Shown here: piece by piece, positions 49,870 to 62,350 of the stretch | Numbering within the stretch: the first letter of the stretch is position 1 | Layout: each line of letters begins with the position of its first letter | Assembly: GCF_051401765.1 (NCBI RefSeq) | Contig: NW_027480440.1 | Coordinates: 3,286,001-3,350,000, forward strand | DNA from: Calliopsis andreniformis | Lineage: Eukaryota; Arthropoda; Insecta; Hymenoptera; Andrenidae | Direction: 5' to 3' | Length of the DNA: 64,000 bases | The notes under the pieces: model-generated | Told to the model about the DNA's origin: nothing | Database searches by the model: none | What the model saw: the letters and a program-made list of their open reading frames with translations, nothing else | Position numbers and translations under genes: made by a program

Positions 49870-51370
49870 CGTCAATCATCAATCCTCAATCCTCAATCCT
49901 CAACCTTCAATCCTTAATACTCAATCTTCAATCATCAATCCTCAATCCTCAATCCTCAATCTTCAATCCCCAATCCTCAATCCTCATTCTTCAATCCTCA
50001 ACACCCAATACTCAATCTTCAATCCACAATCCTCAATACTCAATTCTCAATCCTCAATCCTCAATCTTCATACCTCAAACATCAATACTCAACCCTCAGT
50101 CCTCGTCCTCAATCCACAACCCTCAATCCTCGATCCTCAATCTTCAATCATCAATATTCAATCTTCAATTCTCAACCCTCAACCCTCAATACTCAATCCT
50201 CAATCCTCAATGTACGATCCTCAATACCCAATCCTCAATCTTCAATCCTCGATCCTCAATCCTCAATCCTCAATCCTCAATCCTCAATCCTCAGGCCTCA
50301 AACCTCAATCCTGAATCCTCAATCCTGAATCCTCAATCTTCAGCCATCAGTCCTCAAAAATCAACTATCAATCCTCTATCCTGAATAGAATATCCTCAAT
50401 TTACAGTTTTCCATACTCAATCCCCATTCTTCAATCTTCAAATCTCAATCCACAAACATCAATTCTAATCACGCAACCATCAACACTCAGTCCTCAATCT
50501 TCAATCCTCAATCCTCAATCCTCAATCTTCAATCCTCAATACTCAAGCTTCAGTCCTCAATCCTCAATCCTCAAACCTCAATCTTCAATCTTCAATCCTC
50601 GATCCTCAATTTCAATCCTCAATACTCAATCTTCAATCCTCAATCCTCAACCCTCAATACTCAATCGTCAATCTTATATCCTCAATACTCAATCCTCAAT
50701 ACACAATCCTCAATCCTCAATCCTCAATCCTCATCCTTCAATCCACAATACCCAATCCTCAATCTTCGATCCTCAATCCTCAATCCTCAATTCTCAATCC
50801 TCAATCCTCAGTCCTCAGTCCTCAAACCTCAATTCTCAACCCGCAGACCGCATCCTCAATTCTCAATCCCCAATCCTCAATCTTCAATCCCCAATACTCA
50901 ATCATCAATCCTCAATCCTCAATCCTCAATCCTCAATCCTCAATCCTCAATCCTCAATCCTCAATCCTTAGTCATCAGTACTCAATCTTCAATACTCAAA
51001 CCTCAATACTCAATCCTCAATCCTCAATCCTCAATCCTCATTCTTCAATCCTCAATACCCAATCCTCAATCTTCAATCCTCAATCCTCAATCCTCAATTC
51101 TCAATCCTCAATCCTCAGTCCTCAGTTCTCAACCTCAATCCTCAACCCTCAGACTGCATCCTCAATCTTCAATCCTCAATCCTCAATCCTCAAACATCTA
51201 TTCTCAACTCTCAATCCTCAACACTCAGTCCTCTCTCTTAAATCCTCCATCCTCAATCCTCAATCCTCAAGCGTCAATCCTCAATCCTCAATCCTCAACC
51301 CTCAATCCACAGTCCTCAAACCTCAATCCCGAATCCTCAATCCTGAATCCTCAATCCTCAGCCCTCAGTT
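49870..51370 (+). repeat. Heptamer mosaic with a B block and a half A block
   Basis: TGTACGATCC at 50,211 marks a segment shared with 54,098 and 59,340. A B block of the AAAAATCAACTATC / TTTACAG type lies at 50,354-50,493. A half A block (CTCAACACTCAGTCC, then TCTCTCTTAAATCC) lies at about 51,190-51,245. Confidence 0.7.
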
Positions 51371-51372
51371 CT

Positions 51373-51512
51373 CAACAATCAATTGTTAATCCTCAATGAT
51401 TAATAGAATATCCTCAATTCACTGCTTTCAATACTCAATCCCCATTCTTCAATCTTCAAATCTCAATCAACAAACATCAATTCCCATCACTCAACCCTCA
51501 GCACTCAGTCGT
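51373..51512 (+). repeat. Block B with AACAATCAATTGTT start
   Basis: Same type as the B at 49,733 and 58,478, with a private AATGATTAATAG spelling. It recurs at 58,478 at an offset of about 7,105 bp and is preceded by the half A block at 51,190. Confidence 0.75.
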
Positions 51513-53370
51513 CAATCATCAATCCTCAATCCTCTATCCTTAACCTTCATTCCTCAATACTCAATCTTCAATCCTCAATCCTCAATCCTCAATCCTCAAT
51601 ACTCAACCCTCAATCCTCAATCCTCAATCCTCAATACTCAGTCATCAATACTGAATCTTCAATACTCAATCCTCAATCCTCAATCCTCAATCCCCAATCC
51701 TGAATCCTCAATCCTCAATCCTCATTCCTCAAACCTCAATCCTCAACCCTCACTCCTCATCCTCAATTCTCAATTCTCAATTCTCAATCCTCAGTCCTCA
51801 ATCCTCAATCTTCAATCCTCAATAATCACTTTTCAATCCTAGGTCCTCAATCCCCAATCATCAATCATTAATCCTCAATCTTCAGTCCTCAGTCCCCAGC
51901 CCTCAATCTTCAATCCTCAATCCTCAATCCTCAATCCTCAATACACAATCCTCAATCCTGAGTCATCAATACTGAATCTTCAATACTCAATCCTCAATCC
52001 TCAATCCCCAATACTCAATCCTCAACCCTCAATCCTCATTCCTCAAACCTCAATCCTCAACCCTCAGTCCTCATCCTCAATTCTCAATCCTCAATTCTCA
52101 ATCCTCAGTCCTCAATCCTCAATCTTCAATCCTCAAGCCTGAGGCCTCATCCTCAATCCTCAATCCTCAATACTCAATATTCAATCCTCTGTCCCAGATC
52201 CTCAATCTTCAATTCTCAATCCTCAATCCTCAATCTTCAATCCTCAAGTCTCAATCTTCAATACTCAATCCTCAACACTCAATACTCAATCGTCAATCTT
52301 ATATCCTCAATACTCAATCTTCAATACTCAACCCTCAATCCTCAATCCTCAATGCTCATTCTTCAATCCTCAATACCTAATCCTCAATCTTCAATCCTCA
52401 ATCCTCAATCCACAATTCTCAACCCTCAATCCTCAATCCTCAATCCTCAATCCTCAATACTCAATCCTCAATCCTGAGTCATCAATACTGAATCTTCAAT
52501 AATCAATCCTCAATCCCCAATACTCAATCCTCAATCCTGAATCCTCATTCCTCAAACCTCAATCCTCAACCCTCAGTCCTCATCCTCAATTCTCAATCCT
52601 CAATTATCAATGCTCAGTCCTCAATCCTCAATCTTCAATCCTCAAGCCTGAGGCCTCATCCTCAATCCTCAATCCTCAATACTCAATCTTCAATCCTCTG
52701 TCCCAGATACTCAATCTTCAATTCCCAATCCTCAATCCTCAATCTTCAATCCTCAAGTCTCAATCTTCAATCCTCAATCCTCAACACTCAATACTCAATC
52801 GTCAATCTTATATCCTCGATACTCAATCTTCAATACTCAACCCTCCATCCTCAATCCTCAATGCTCATTCTTCAATCCTCAATACCTAATCCTCAATCTT
52901 CAATCCTCAATCCTCAATCCTCAATTCTCAACCCTCAATCCTCAGTCCTCAGTTCTCAAACCTCAATCCTCAACCCTCAGACCGCATCCTCAATCCTCAA
53001 TCCTCAATCCTCAATCTTCAATCCCCAATACTCAATCATCAATCCTCAATCCTCAATCCTCAATCATCAATCCTCAATCCTCAATCCTCAATCCTCAGCC
53101 ATCAGTACTCAATCTTCAATACTCAAACCTCAATCCTCAATCCTCAATCCTCAATCCTCAATCCTCAATCCTCCTTCCTCAAACCTCAATCGTCAACCCT
53201 CAGTCCTCATCTTCAATTCTCAATTCTCAATCCTCAATCCTCAATCCTCAATCTTCAAACTTCAATACTCAATATTCAATCCTCAATCCTCAATCCTCAT
53301 TCCTCAATCCTCAATGCTCAATATTCAACACACAATACTCAATCATCAATCCTCAATTCTCAATACTCAG
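51512..53370 (+). repeat. Segment with a 509-bp tandem duplication
   Basis: CTCAAGCCTGAGGCC occurs at 52,132 and 52,641, 509 bp apart, with the same flanks (CTCTGTCCCAGAT, TCTTATATCCTC). The partner region near 57,000-58,200 has only one copy, at 57,499. Offsets are 5,367 bp before the duplicated unit and 4,858 bp after it; the difference is exactly 509. Confidence 0.8.
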
Positions 53371-53775
53371 CAGAATATTCTGAATTCTCATGGTTCAATA
53401 CTCAATCCACAATATTCAATAATCAAATCTCAATCCTCAAACATCAATTCTCAACACTCAATCCTCAACACTCAGTCCTCTCTCTTCAATCCTCCGTCCT
53501 CAACTCTCAATCCTCAAGCGTCAATATTCAATCGTCAATCCTCAGCACTCTATCCTCAGCCCTCAAACCTCAATCCCGAATCCTCAATCCTAAATCCTCA
53601 ATCTTCAGCCCTCAGTCCTCAAAAATCAACTATCAATCCTCTATCCTGAATAGAATATCCTCAATTTACAGTTTTCCATACTCAATCCCCATTCTTCAAT
53701 CTTCAAATCTGAATCCACAAACATCAATACTAATCACTCAAGCATCAACACTCAGTCCTCAATCTTCAATCCTCA
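53371..53775 (+). repeat. A-B module 2 of domain III
   Basis: A at 53,371-53,487 (AGAATATTCTGAATTC; EcoRI 53,382) and B at 53,620-53,758. The flanks follow module 1 at 3,887 bp, but the B block is of the AAAAATCAACTATC type found at 50,354, not the AACAATCAATTGTT type of module 1. Confidence 0.75.
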
Positions 53776-54930
53776 ATCCTCAATCCTCAACCTTCAATCC
53801 TTAATACTCAATCTTCAATCATCAATCCTCGATCCTCAATCCTCAATCTTCAATCCCCAATCCTCAATCCTCATTCTTCAATCCTCAACATCCAATACTC
53901 AATCTTCAATCCACAATCCTCAATACTCAATTCTCAATCCTCAATCCTCAATCTTCATACCTCAAACATCAATACTCAACCCTCAGTCCTCGTCCTCAAT
54001 CCACAACCCTCAATCCTCGATCCTCAATCTTCAATCATCAATATTCAATCTTCAATTCTCAACCCTCAACCCTCAATACTCAATCCTCAATCCTCAATGT
54101 ACGATCCTCAATACCCAATCCTCAATCTTCAATCCTCAATCCTCAATCCTCAATCCTCAATCCTCAATCCTCAATCCTCAATCCTCAGGCCTCAAACCTC
54201 AATCCTGAATCCTCAATCCTGAATCCTCAATCTTCAGCCATCAGTCCTCAAAAATCAACTATCAATCCTCTATCCTGAATAGAATATCCTCAATTTACAG
54301 TTTTCCATACTCAATCCCCATTCTTCAATCTTCAAATCTCAATCCAGAAACATCAATTCTAATCACGCAACCATCAACACTCAGTCCTCAATCTTCAATC
54401 CTCAATCCTCAATCCTCAATCTTCAATCCTCAATACTCAAGCTTCAGTCCTCAATCCTCAATCCTCAATCCTCAATCTTCAATCTTCAATCCTCAATACT
54501 CAAGCTTCAGTCCTCAATCCTCAATCCTCAATCCTCAATCCTTAATCCTGAATCCTCAATCCTCAATCCTCAATCCTCATTCTTCAATCCTCAATACCCA
54601 ATCCTCAATCATCAATCCTCAATCCTCAATCCTCAATCCTCAATCCTCAATTGTCAATCCTCAATCCTCAGTCCTCAGTCCTCAAACCACAATCCTCAAC
54701 CCTCAGCCCTCATCCTCAATCCTCAATCCTCAATCCTCAGTCCTCCGTCCTCAAACCTATATCCTCAGCCCTCAGACCTCATCCTCAATCCTCAATCCTC
54801 AATCCTCAATCCTCAAACTTCAATCCTCAATACTCAATCTTCAATCCTCAATCCTCATTCCTCAAACCTCAATTCTGAATCCTGAATACTCAATCTTCAA
54901 TCCTCAATCCTCAGCCCACAATACTCTAGC
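53775..54930 (+). repeat. Heptamer mosaic with a B block and a C block
   Basis: It follows 49,890-50,500 at 3,887-3,894 bp, including TGTACGATCC at 54,098 and a B block at 54,248-54,386. A C block starts near 54,648. ACTCTAGCATCAATC near 54,920 begins a segment shared with 61,017 and 61,965. Confidence 0.7.
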
Positions 54931-56700
54931 ATCAATCTTCAATCCTCAATCCTCAATCCTCAATACTCAATCCTCATCCTTCAATCCTCAATACCCAATC
55001 CTCAATCTTCAATCCTCAATCCTCAATGCTCAATTCTCAATCCTCAATCCTCAAACTTCAATCTTCAATCCTCAACACTCAATCTTCAATCCTCAATCCT
55101 CAATCCTCAGTCATCAGTCCTCAATCTTCAATTCTCAATCGTCAATCCCCACTCCTCAATCCTCAACACCCAATCCTCAATCTTCAATCCTCAATCCTGA
55201 ATCCTCAATTCTGAATCCTCAATCCTCAATGCTCAGACCTCAAACATCAATACTCAACCCTCAGTCCTCGTCCTCAATACACAACCCTCAATCCTCGATC
55301 CTCAATCTTCAGTCATCAATAATCAATCTTCAATTCTCAACCCTCAATCCTCAATACTCAATCCTCAATCCTCAATCCTCATTCTTCAATCCACAATACC
55401 CAATCTTCAATCTTCAATCCTCAACCCTCAATCCTCAATCCTCAATCCTCAGTCCTCCGTCCTCATACCTCAATCCTCAGCCCTCAGCCCTCATCCTCCA
55501 TCCTCAATCCTCAACCCTCAATCCTCAATCCTCAATCTTCAGCCTTCAATTCTGAATCTTTAATCCTCAATCCTCAATCCTCAATCCTTAATCCTGAATC
55601 CTCAATCCTCAATCCTCAATCCTCATTCTTCAATCCTCAATACCCAATCCTCAATCATCAATCCTCAATCCTCAATCCTCAATCCTCAATTGTCAATCCT
55701 CAATCCTCAGTCCTCAGTCCTCAAACCACAATCCTCAATCCTCAATCCTCAGTCCTCAGCCCTCAATCTTCAATCCTCAATACTCAATCTTCACCCCTCA
55801 ATCCTCAATACTCAATCCTCGATCTTCAATCCTCAATCCTCAACCCTCAATCCTCAATCCTCAATCTTCAGCCTTCAATTCTGAATCTTTAATCCTCAAT
55901 CCTCAATCCTCAATCCTTAATCCTGAATCGTCAATCCTCAATCCTCAATCCTCATTCTTCAATCCTCAATACCCAATCCTCAATCATCAATCCTCAATCC
56001 TCAATCCTCAATCCTCAATCCTCAATTGTCAATCCTCAATCCTCAGTCCTCAGTCCTCAAACCACAATCCTCAACCCTCAGCCCTCATCCTCAATCCTCA
56101 ATCCTCAATCCTCAGTCCTCCGTCCTCAAACCTCAATCCTCAGCCATCAGCCCTCATCCTCCATCCTCAATGCTCAACCTTCAATCCTCAATACTCAATC
56201 TTCAATCCTCAATCCTCAGTCCTCAAACCTCAATTCTGAATCCTGAATACTCTATCTTCAATCCTCAATCCTCAATTCTCAGTCCTCAGCCCTCAATCTT
56301 CAATCCTCAATACTCAATCTTCACTCCTCAATCCTCAATACTCAATCCTCGATCTTCAATCCTCAATCCTCTATTCTCAATCCTCAATCCTCATTCTTCA
56401 ATCCTCAGTACCCAATCCTCAATCTTCAATCCTCAATCCTCAATCCTCAATTCTCAAGCCTCAATCCTCAGTCCTCAGTCCTCAAACCTCAATCCTCATT
56501 CTTCAATCCTGAATACCCAATCCTCAATCTTCAATCCTCAATCCTCAATGCTCAATTCTCAATCCTCAATCCTCAGTCCTCAATTCTCAATCCTCAATCC
56601 TCAGTCCTCAGACCTCAAACCTAAATCCTCAAGCCTGAGGCCGCATCCTCAATCCTCAATCCTTAATACTCAATCTTCAATCCTCTGTCCCAGATCCTCA
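54930..56700 (+). repeat. Heptamer sequence with two C blocks 336 bp apart
   Basis: C blocks begin near 55,687 and 56,023; the 336-bp spacing is 48 heptamers. The first is cut short and lacks CCTCCGTCC. About 56,280-56,570 is the partner of 49,060-49,350. CTCAAGCCTGAGGCC lies at 56,628. Confidence 0.7.
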
Positions 56701-58226
56701 ATCTTCAATTCTCAATCCTCAATCCTCAATCTTCAATTCTCAAGGCTCAATCTTCAATCCTCAATCCTCAATCCTCAATCCTCAATCCTCATTCTTCAAT
56801 CCTCAATTCCCAATCCTCAATCTTCAATCGTCAATCCTCAATCCCCAATTCTCAATCCTCAATCCTCAGTCCTCAGGCCTCAAACATCAATACTCAAACC
56901 TCAGTCCTCGTCCTCAATCCACAACCCTCAATCCTCGATCCTCAATCTTCAATCCTCAATACTCAATCTTCAATCCTCAATCCTCAACCCTCAATCCTCA
57001 ATCCTCAGTCATCAATACTGAATCTTCAATACTCAATCCTCAATCCTCAATCCTCAATCCCCAATCCTCAATCCTCAATCCTCAATCCTCATTCCTCAAA
57101 CCTCAATCCTCAACCCTCAGTCCTCATCCTCAATTCTCAATTCTCAATTCTCAATCCTCAGTCCTCAATCCTCAATCTTCAATCCTCAATAATCACTTTT
57201 CAATCCTAGGTCCTCAATCCCCAATCATCAATCCTTAATCCTCAATCTTCAGTCCTCAGTCCCCAGCCCTCAATCTTCAATCCTCAATCCTCAATCCTCA
57301 ATCCTCAATACACAATCCTCAATCCTGAGTCATCAATACTGAATCTTCAATACTCAATCCTCAATCCTCAATCCCCAATACTCAATCCTCAACCCTCAAT
57401 CCTCATTCCTCAAACCTCAATCCTCAACCCTCAGTCCTCATCCTCAATTCTCAATCCTCAATTCTCAATCCTCAGTCCTCAATCCTCAATCTTCAATCCT
57501 CAAGCCTGAGGCCTCATCCTCAATCCTCAATCCTCAATACTCAATCTTCAATCCTCTGTCCCAGATCCTCAATCTTCAATTCTCAATCCTCAATCCTCAA
57601 TCTTCAATCCTCAAGTCTCAATCTTCAATCCCCAATCCTCAACACTCAATACTCAATCGTCAATCTTATATCCTCGATACTCAATCTTCAATACTCAACC
57701 CTCCATCCTCAATCCTCAATGCTCATTCTTCAATCCTCAATACCTAATCCTCAATCTTCAATCCTCAATCCTCAATCCTCAATTCTCAACCCTCAATCCT
57801 CAGTCCTCAGTTCTCAAACCTCAATCCTCAACACTCAGACCGCATCCTCAATCCCCAATCCTCAATCCTCAATCTTCAATCCCCAATACTCAATCATCAA
57901 TCCTCAATCCTCAATCCTCAATCCTCAATCCTCAATCCTCAATCCTCAATCCTCAGCCATCAGTACTCAATCTTCAATACTCAAACCTCAATCCTCAATC
58001 CTCAATCCTCAATCCTCAATCCTCAATCCTCCTTCCTCAAACCTCAATCGTCAACCCTCAGTCCTCATCTTCAATTCTCAATTCTCAATCCTCAATCCTC
58101 AATCCTCAATCTTCAAACATCAATACTCAATATTCAATCCTCAATCCTCAATCCTCATTCCTCAATCCTCAATGCTCAATATTCAACACACAATCCTCAA
58201 TCATCAATCCTCAATTCTCAATACTC
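56700..58226 (+). repeat. Partner of 51,600-53,370 with a single 509-bp unit
   Basis: AATCACTTTTCAATCCTAGG lies at 57,191, with partners at 51,824 and 58,922. The CAAGCCTGAGG landmark occurs once in this aligned part, at 57,499. The segment leads into the A block at 58,227 as its partner leads into 53,371. Confidence 0.75.
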
Positions 58227-58616
58227 AGCAGAATATTCTGAATTCTCATGGTTCAATACTCAATCCACAATATTCAATAATCAAATCTCAATCCTCAAAC
58301 GCCAATTCTCAACTCTCAATCCTCAACACTCAGTCCTCTCTCTTCAATCCTCCATCCTCAAACCTCAATCCTCAAGCGTCAATCCTCAATCCTCAATCCT
58401 CAACCCTCAATCCACAGTCCTCAAACCTCAATCCCGAATCCTCAATCCTGAATCCTCAATCTTCAGCCCTCAGTTCTCAACAATCAATTGTTAATCCTCA
58501 ATGATCAATAGAATATCCTCAATTCACTGCTTTCAATACTCAATCCCCATTCTTCAATCTTCAAATCTCAATCCACAAACATCAATTCCCATCACTCAAC
58601 CCTCAGCACTCAGTCG
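58227..58616 (+). repeat. A-B module 3 of domain III
   Basis: A at 58,227-58,344 (AGAATATTCTGAATTC; EcoRI 58,240; private CTCAAACGCCAATTC) and B at 58,478-58,616 with AACAATCAATTGTT and CACTGCTTTC. The A block matches module 2, while the B block matches 49,733 and 51,373. Confidence 0.75.
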
Positions 58617-60850
58617 TCAATCATCAATCCTCAATCCTCTATCCTCAACCTTCAATCCTCAATACTCAATCTTCAATCCTCAATCCTCAATCCTCAATCC
58701 TCAATACTCAATCCTCAATCCTCAATCCTCAATCCTCAATCCTCAGTCATCAATACTGAATCTTCAATACTCAATCCTCAATCCTCAATCCCCAATCCTC
58801 AATCCTCAATCCTCAATCCTCATTCCTCAAACCTCAATCCTCAACCCTCAGTCCTCATCCTCAATTCTCAATTCTCAATTCTCAATCCTCAGTCCTCAAT
58901 CCTCAATCTTCAATCCTCAATAATCACTTTTCAATCCTAGGTCCTCAATCCCCAATCATCAATCCTTAATCCTCAATCTTCAGTCCTCAGTACCCAGCCC
59001 TCAATCTTCAATACTCAATCCTCAATCCTCAATCTTCAAACCTCAATACTCAATCTTCAATCATCAATCCTCAATCCTCAATCCTCAATCTTCAATCCTC
59101 AATCCTCAATCCTCATTCTTCAATCCTCAACACCCAATACTCAATCTTCAATCCTCAATCCTCAATCCTCAATTCTCAATCCTCAATCCTCAATCTTCAG
59201 ACCTCAAACATAAATACTCAACCCTCAGTCCTCGTCCTCAATCCACAACCCTCAACCATCGATTCTCAATTTTCAATCATCAATATTCAATCTCCAATTC
59301 TCAACCCTCAACCCTCAATACTCAATCCTCAATCCTCAATGTACGATCCTCAATACCCAATCCTCAATCTTCAATCCTCAACCCTCAATCCTCAATCCTC
59401 AATCCTCAATCCTCAATCATCAGGCCTCAAACCTCAATCCTGAATCCTCAATCCTGAATCCTCAATCTTCAGCCATCAGTCCTCAAAAATCAACTATCAA
59501 TCCTCTATCCTGAATAGAATATCCTCAATTTACAGTTTTCCATACTCAATCCCCATTCTTCAATCTTCAAATCTGAATCCACAAACATCAATTCTAATCA
59601 CTCAACCATCAACACTCAGTCCTCAATCTTCAATCCTCAATCCTCAATCCTCAATTCTCAATCCTCAATCCTCAATCCTCGGACCCCAGACATCAATACT
59701 CAATCCTCAGTCCTCGTCCTCAATCCACTACCCTCAATCCTCAATCCTCAATCTTCAATCATCAATATTCAATCTTCAGTTCTCAATCCTCAATCCTCTA
59801 TCCTCAATCCTCAATCCTCAATGTTCAATCCGCAATACCCAATCCTCAATCTTCAATACTCAATCCTCAATCCTCAATCCTCAATTGTCAATCCTCAATC
59901 CTCAGTCCTCAGTCCTCAAACCACAATCCTCAACCCTCAACCCTGAGTCCTCGTCCTCAATCCACAACCCTCAATCCTCGATTCTCAATCTTCAATCATC
60001 AATATTCAATCTTCAATCCTCAACCCTCAATACTCAATACTCAATCCTCAATCCTCAATGTTCAACCCTCAATACCCAATCCTCAATCTTCAATCCTCAA
60101 TCCTCAATCCTCAATCCTCAATCCTCAATCCTCAATCCTCAGTCCTCAAACCTCAATCCTCAATCCTCATTCCTGAATCCTCAATGTTCAGCCCTCAGTC
60201 CTCAACAATCAGTTGTCAATCCTCAATCCACAATAGAATATCCTCAATTCACAGGTTTCAATGCTCAATACTCGACCTGCAATCTTCAAATCTCTGTCCA
60301 CAAGCATCAATTCTCATCACTCAACCCTCAACACTCTGTCCCCAATCCTGAATCTTCAATCCTCAATCCTCAATTATCAATCCTCAATCCTCAATCTTCA
60401 ATCCTCAATACTCAATATTCAGTCCTCAATCCTCAATCCTCGACCCTCAATCCTCAATCGTCAATCTCCAATCCTGAATACTCAATCTTCAATCCTCAAC
60501 CCTCAATCCTCAATCCTCAATCCTCGATCCTCATTCTTCAACCATCAATACCCAATCCTCAATCTTCAATCCTCAATCCTCAATCCTCAATTCTCAATAA
60601 TCAATCCTCAGTCCTCAGTTCTCAAACCTCAATCCTCAACCCGCAGACCGCATCCTCAATCCTCAATCCTCAATCATGAATCTTCAATCCCCAATACTCA
60701 ATCATCAATCCTCAATCCTCAATACTGAATCTTTAATCCTCAATCCTCAAACCTCAATCCTTAATCCTGAATCCTCAATCCTCAATTCTCAATCCTCATT
60801 CTTCAATCGTCAATACCCAATCCTCAATCATCAATCCTCAATCCTCAATC
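58616..60850 (+). repeat. Heptamer mosaic with two B blocks and a C block
   Basis: B blocks lie at 59,483-59,621 (AAAAATCAACTATC type) and 60,203-60,340 (CAACAATCAGTTGTC type with CACAGGTTTC and CTCGACCTGC). A C block starts near 59,882. TGTACGATCC lies at 59,340. Confidence 0.7.
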
Positions 60851-62350
60851 CTCAATCCTCAATTGTCAATCCTCAATCCTCAGTCCTCAGTCCTCAAACC
60901 ACAATCCTCAACCCTCAGCCCTCATCCTCAATCCTCAATCCTCAGTCCTCCGTCCTCAAACCTCAATTCTGAATCCTGAATACTCAATCTTCAATCCTCA
61001 ATCCTCAGCCCTCAATACTCTAGCATCAATCTTCAATCCTCAATCCTCAATCCTCAATCCTCAATCCTCATTCTTCAATCCTCAATACCCAATCCTCAAT
61101 CTTCAATCCTCAATCCTCAATGCTCAATTCTCAATCCTCAATCCTCAAACCTCAATCTTCAATCCCCAACACTCAATCTTCAATCCTCAATCCTCAATCC
61201 TCAGTCATCAATCCTCAATCTTCAATTCTCAATCGTCAATCCCCACTCCTCAATCCTCAACACCCAATCCTCAATCTTCAGTCCTCAATCCTCAATCCTC
61301 AATTCTCAATCCTCAATCCTCAATCCTCAGACCTCAAACATCAATACTCAACCCTCAGTCCTCTTCCTCAATCTTCAATCCTCAATACTGAACCTTCAAT
61401 CCTCAATCCTCAATCCTCAGCCCTCATCCTCAATCCTCAATCCTCAATCCTCAGTCCTCAATCTTCAATCCTCAATCCTCAATCCTCAATACTCAACCAT
61501 CAATCCTCAATCCTCAACCTTCAACCCTCAATACTGAATCTTCAATCCTCAATCCTCAATCCTCAATCCTTAATCCTGAATCCTCAATCCTCAATCCTCA
61601 TTCCTCAATCCTCATTCTTCAATCCTCAATACCCAATCCTCAATCATCAATCCTCAATCCTCAATCCTCAATCCTCAATCCTCAATCCTCAATTGTCAAT
61701 CCTCAATCCTCAGTCCTCAGTCCTCAAACCACAATCCTCAATCCTCAGCCCTCATCCTCAATCCTCAATCCTCAATCCTCAGTCCTCCGTCCTCAAACCT
61801 CAGTCCTCAGCCCTCAGACCTCATCCTCAATCCTCAATCCTCAATCCTCAATCCTCAAACTTCAATCCTCAATACTCAATCTTAAATCCTCAATCCTCAT
61901 TCCTCAAACCTCAATTCTGAATCCTGAATACCCAATCTTCAATCCTCAATCCTCAGCCCTCAATACTCTAGCATCAATCTTCAATCCTCAATCCTCAATC
62001 CTCAATCCTCAATCCTCATTCTTCAATCCTCAATACCCAATCCTCAATCTTCAATCCTCAATCCTCAATGCTCAATTCTCAATCCTCAATCCTCAAACCT
62101 CAATCTTCAATCCTCAACACTCAAACTTCAATCCTCAATCCTCAATCCTCAGTCATCAATCCTCAATCTTCAATTCTCAATCGTCAATCCCCACTCCTCA
62201 ATCCTCAACACCCAATCCTCAATCTTCAGTCCTCAATTCTCAATCCTCAATTCTCAATCCTCAATCCTCAATCCTCAGACCTCAAACATCAATACTCAAC
62301 CCTCAGTCCTCGTCCTCAATACACAACCCTCAATCCTCGATCCTCAATCT
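60850..62350 (+). repeat. 948-bp tandem duplication with a 111-bp length difference
   Basis: TAGCATCAATC lies at 61,021 and 61,969, offset 948 bp, and downstream landmarks keep it. The C blocks at 60,861 and 61,691 are only 830 bp apart. The 118-bp shortfall is one heptamer plus 111 bp missing from copy 1, between two CCTCAAACCT words (61,791 and 61,902 in copy 2). Confidence 0.8.

Noticed and set aside
52132..52150. Terminator-like hairpin at GCCTGAGGC
   Set aside because: The 4-bp arms around one base are too short for a stable hairpin, with no T-run and no gene upstream.
53371..53390. Heat-shock element in AGAATATTCTGAATTC
   Set aside because: The GAA-TTC-GAA units are present, but the last gap is one base instead of two, and most A blocks have GAATATCCTG, which breaks the middle unit. 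Kept only as a palindrome observation.
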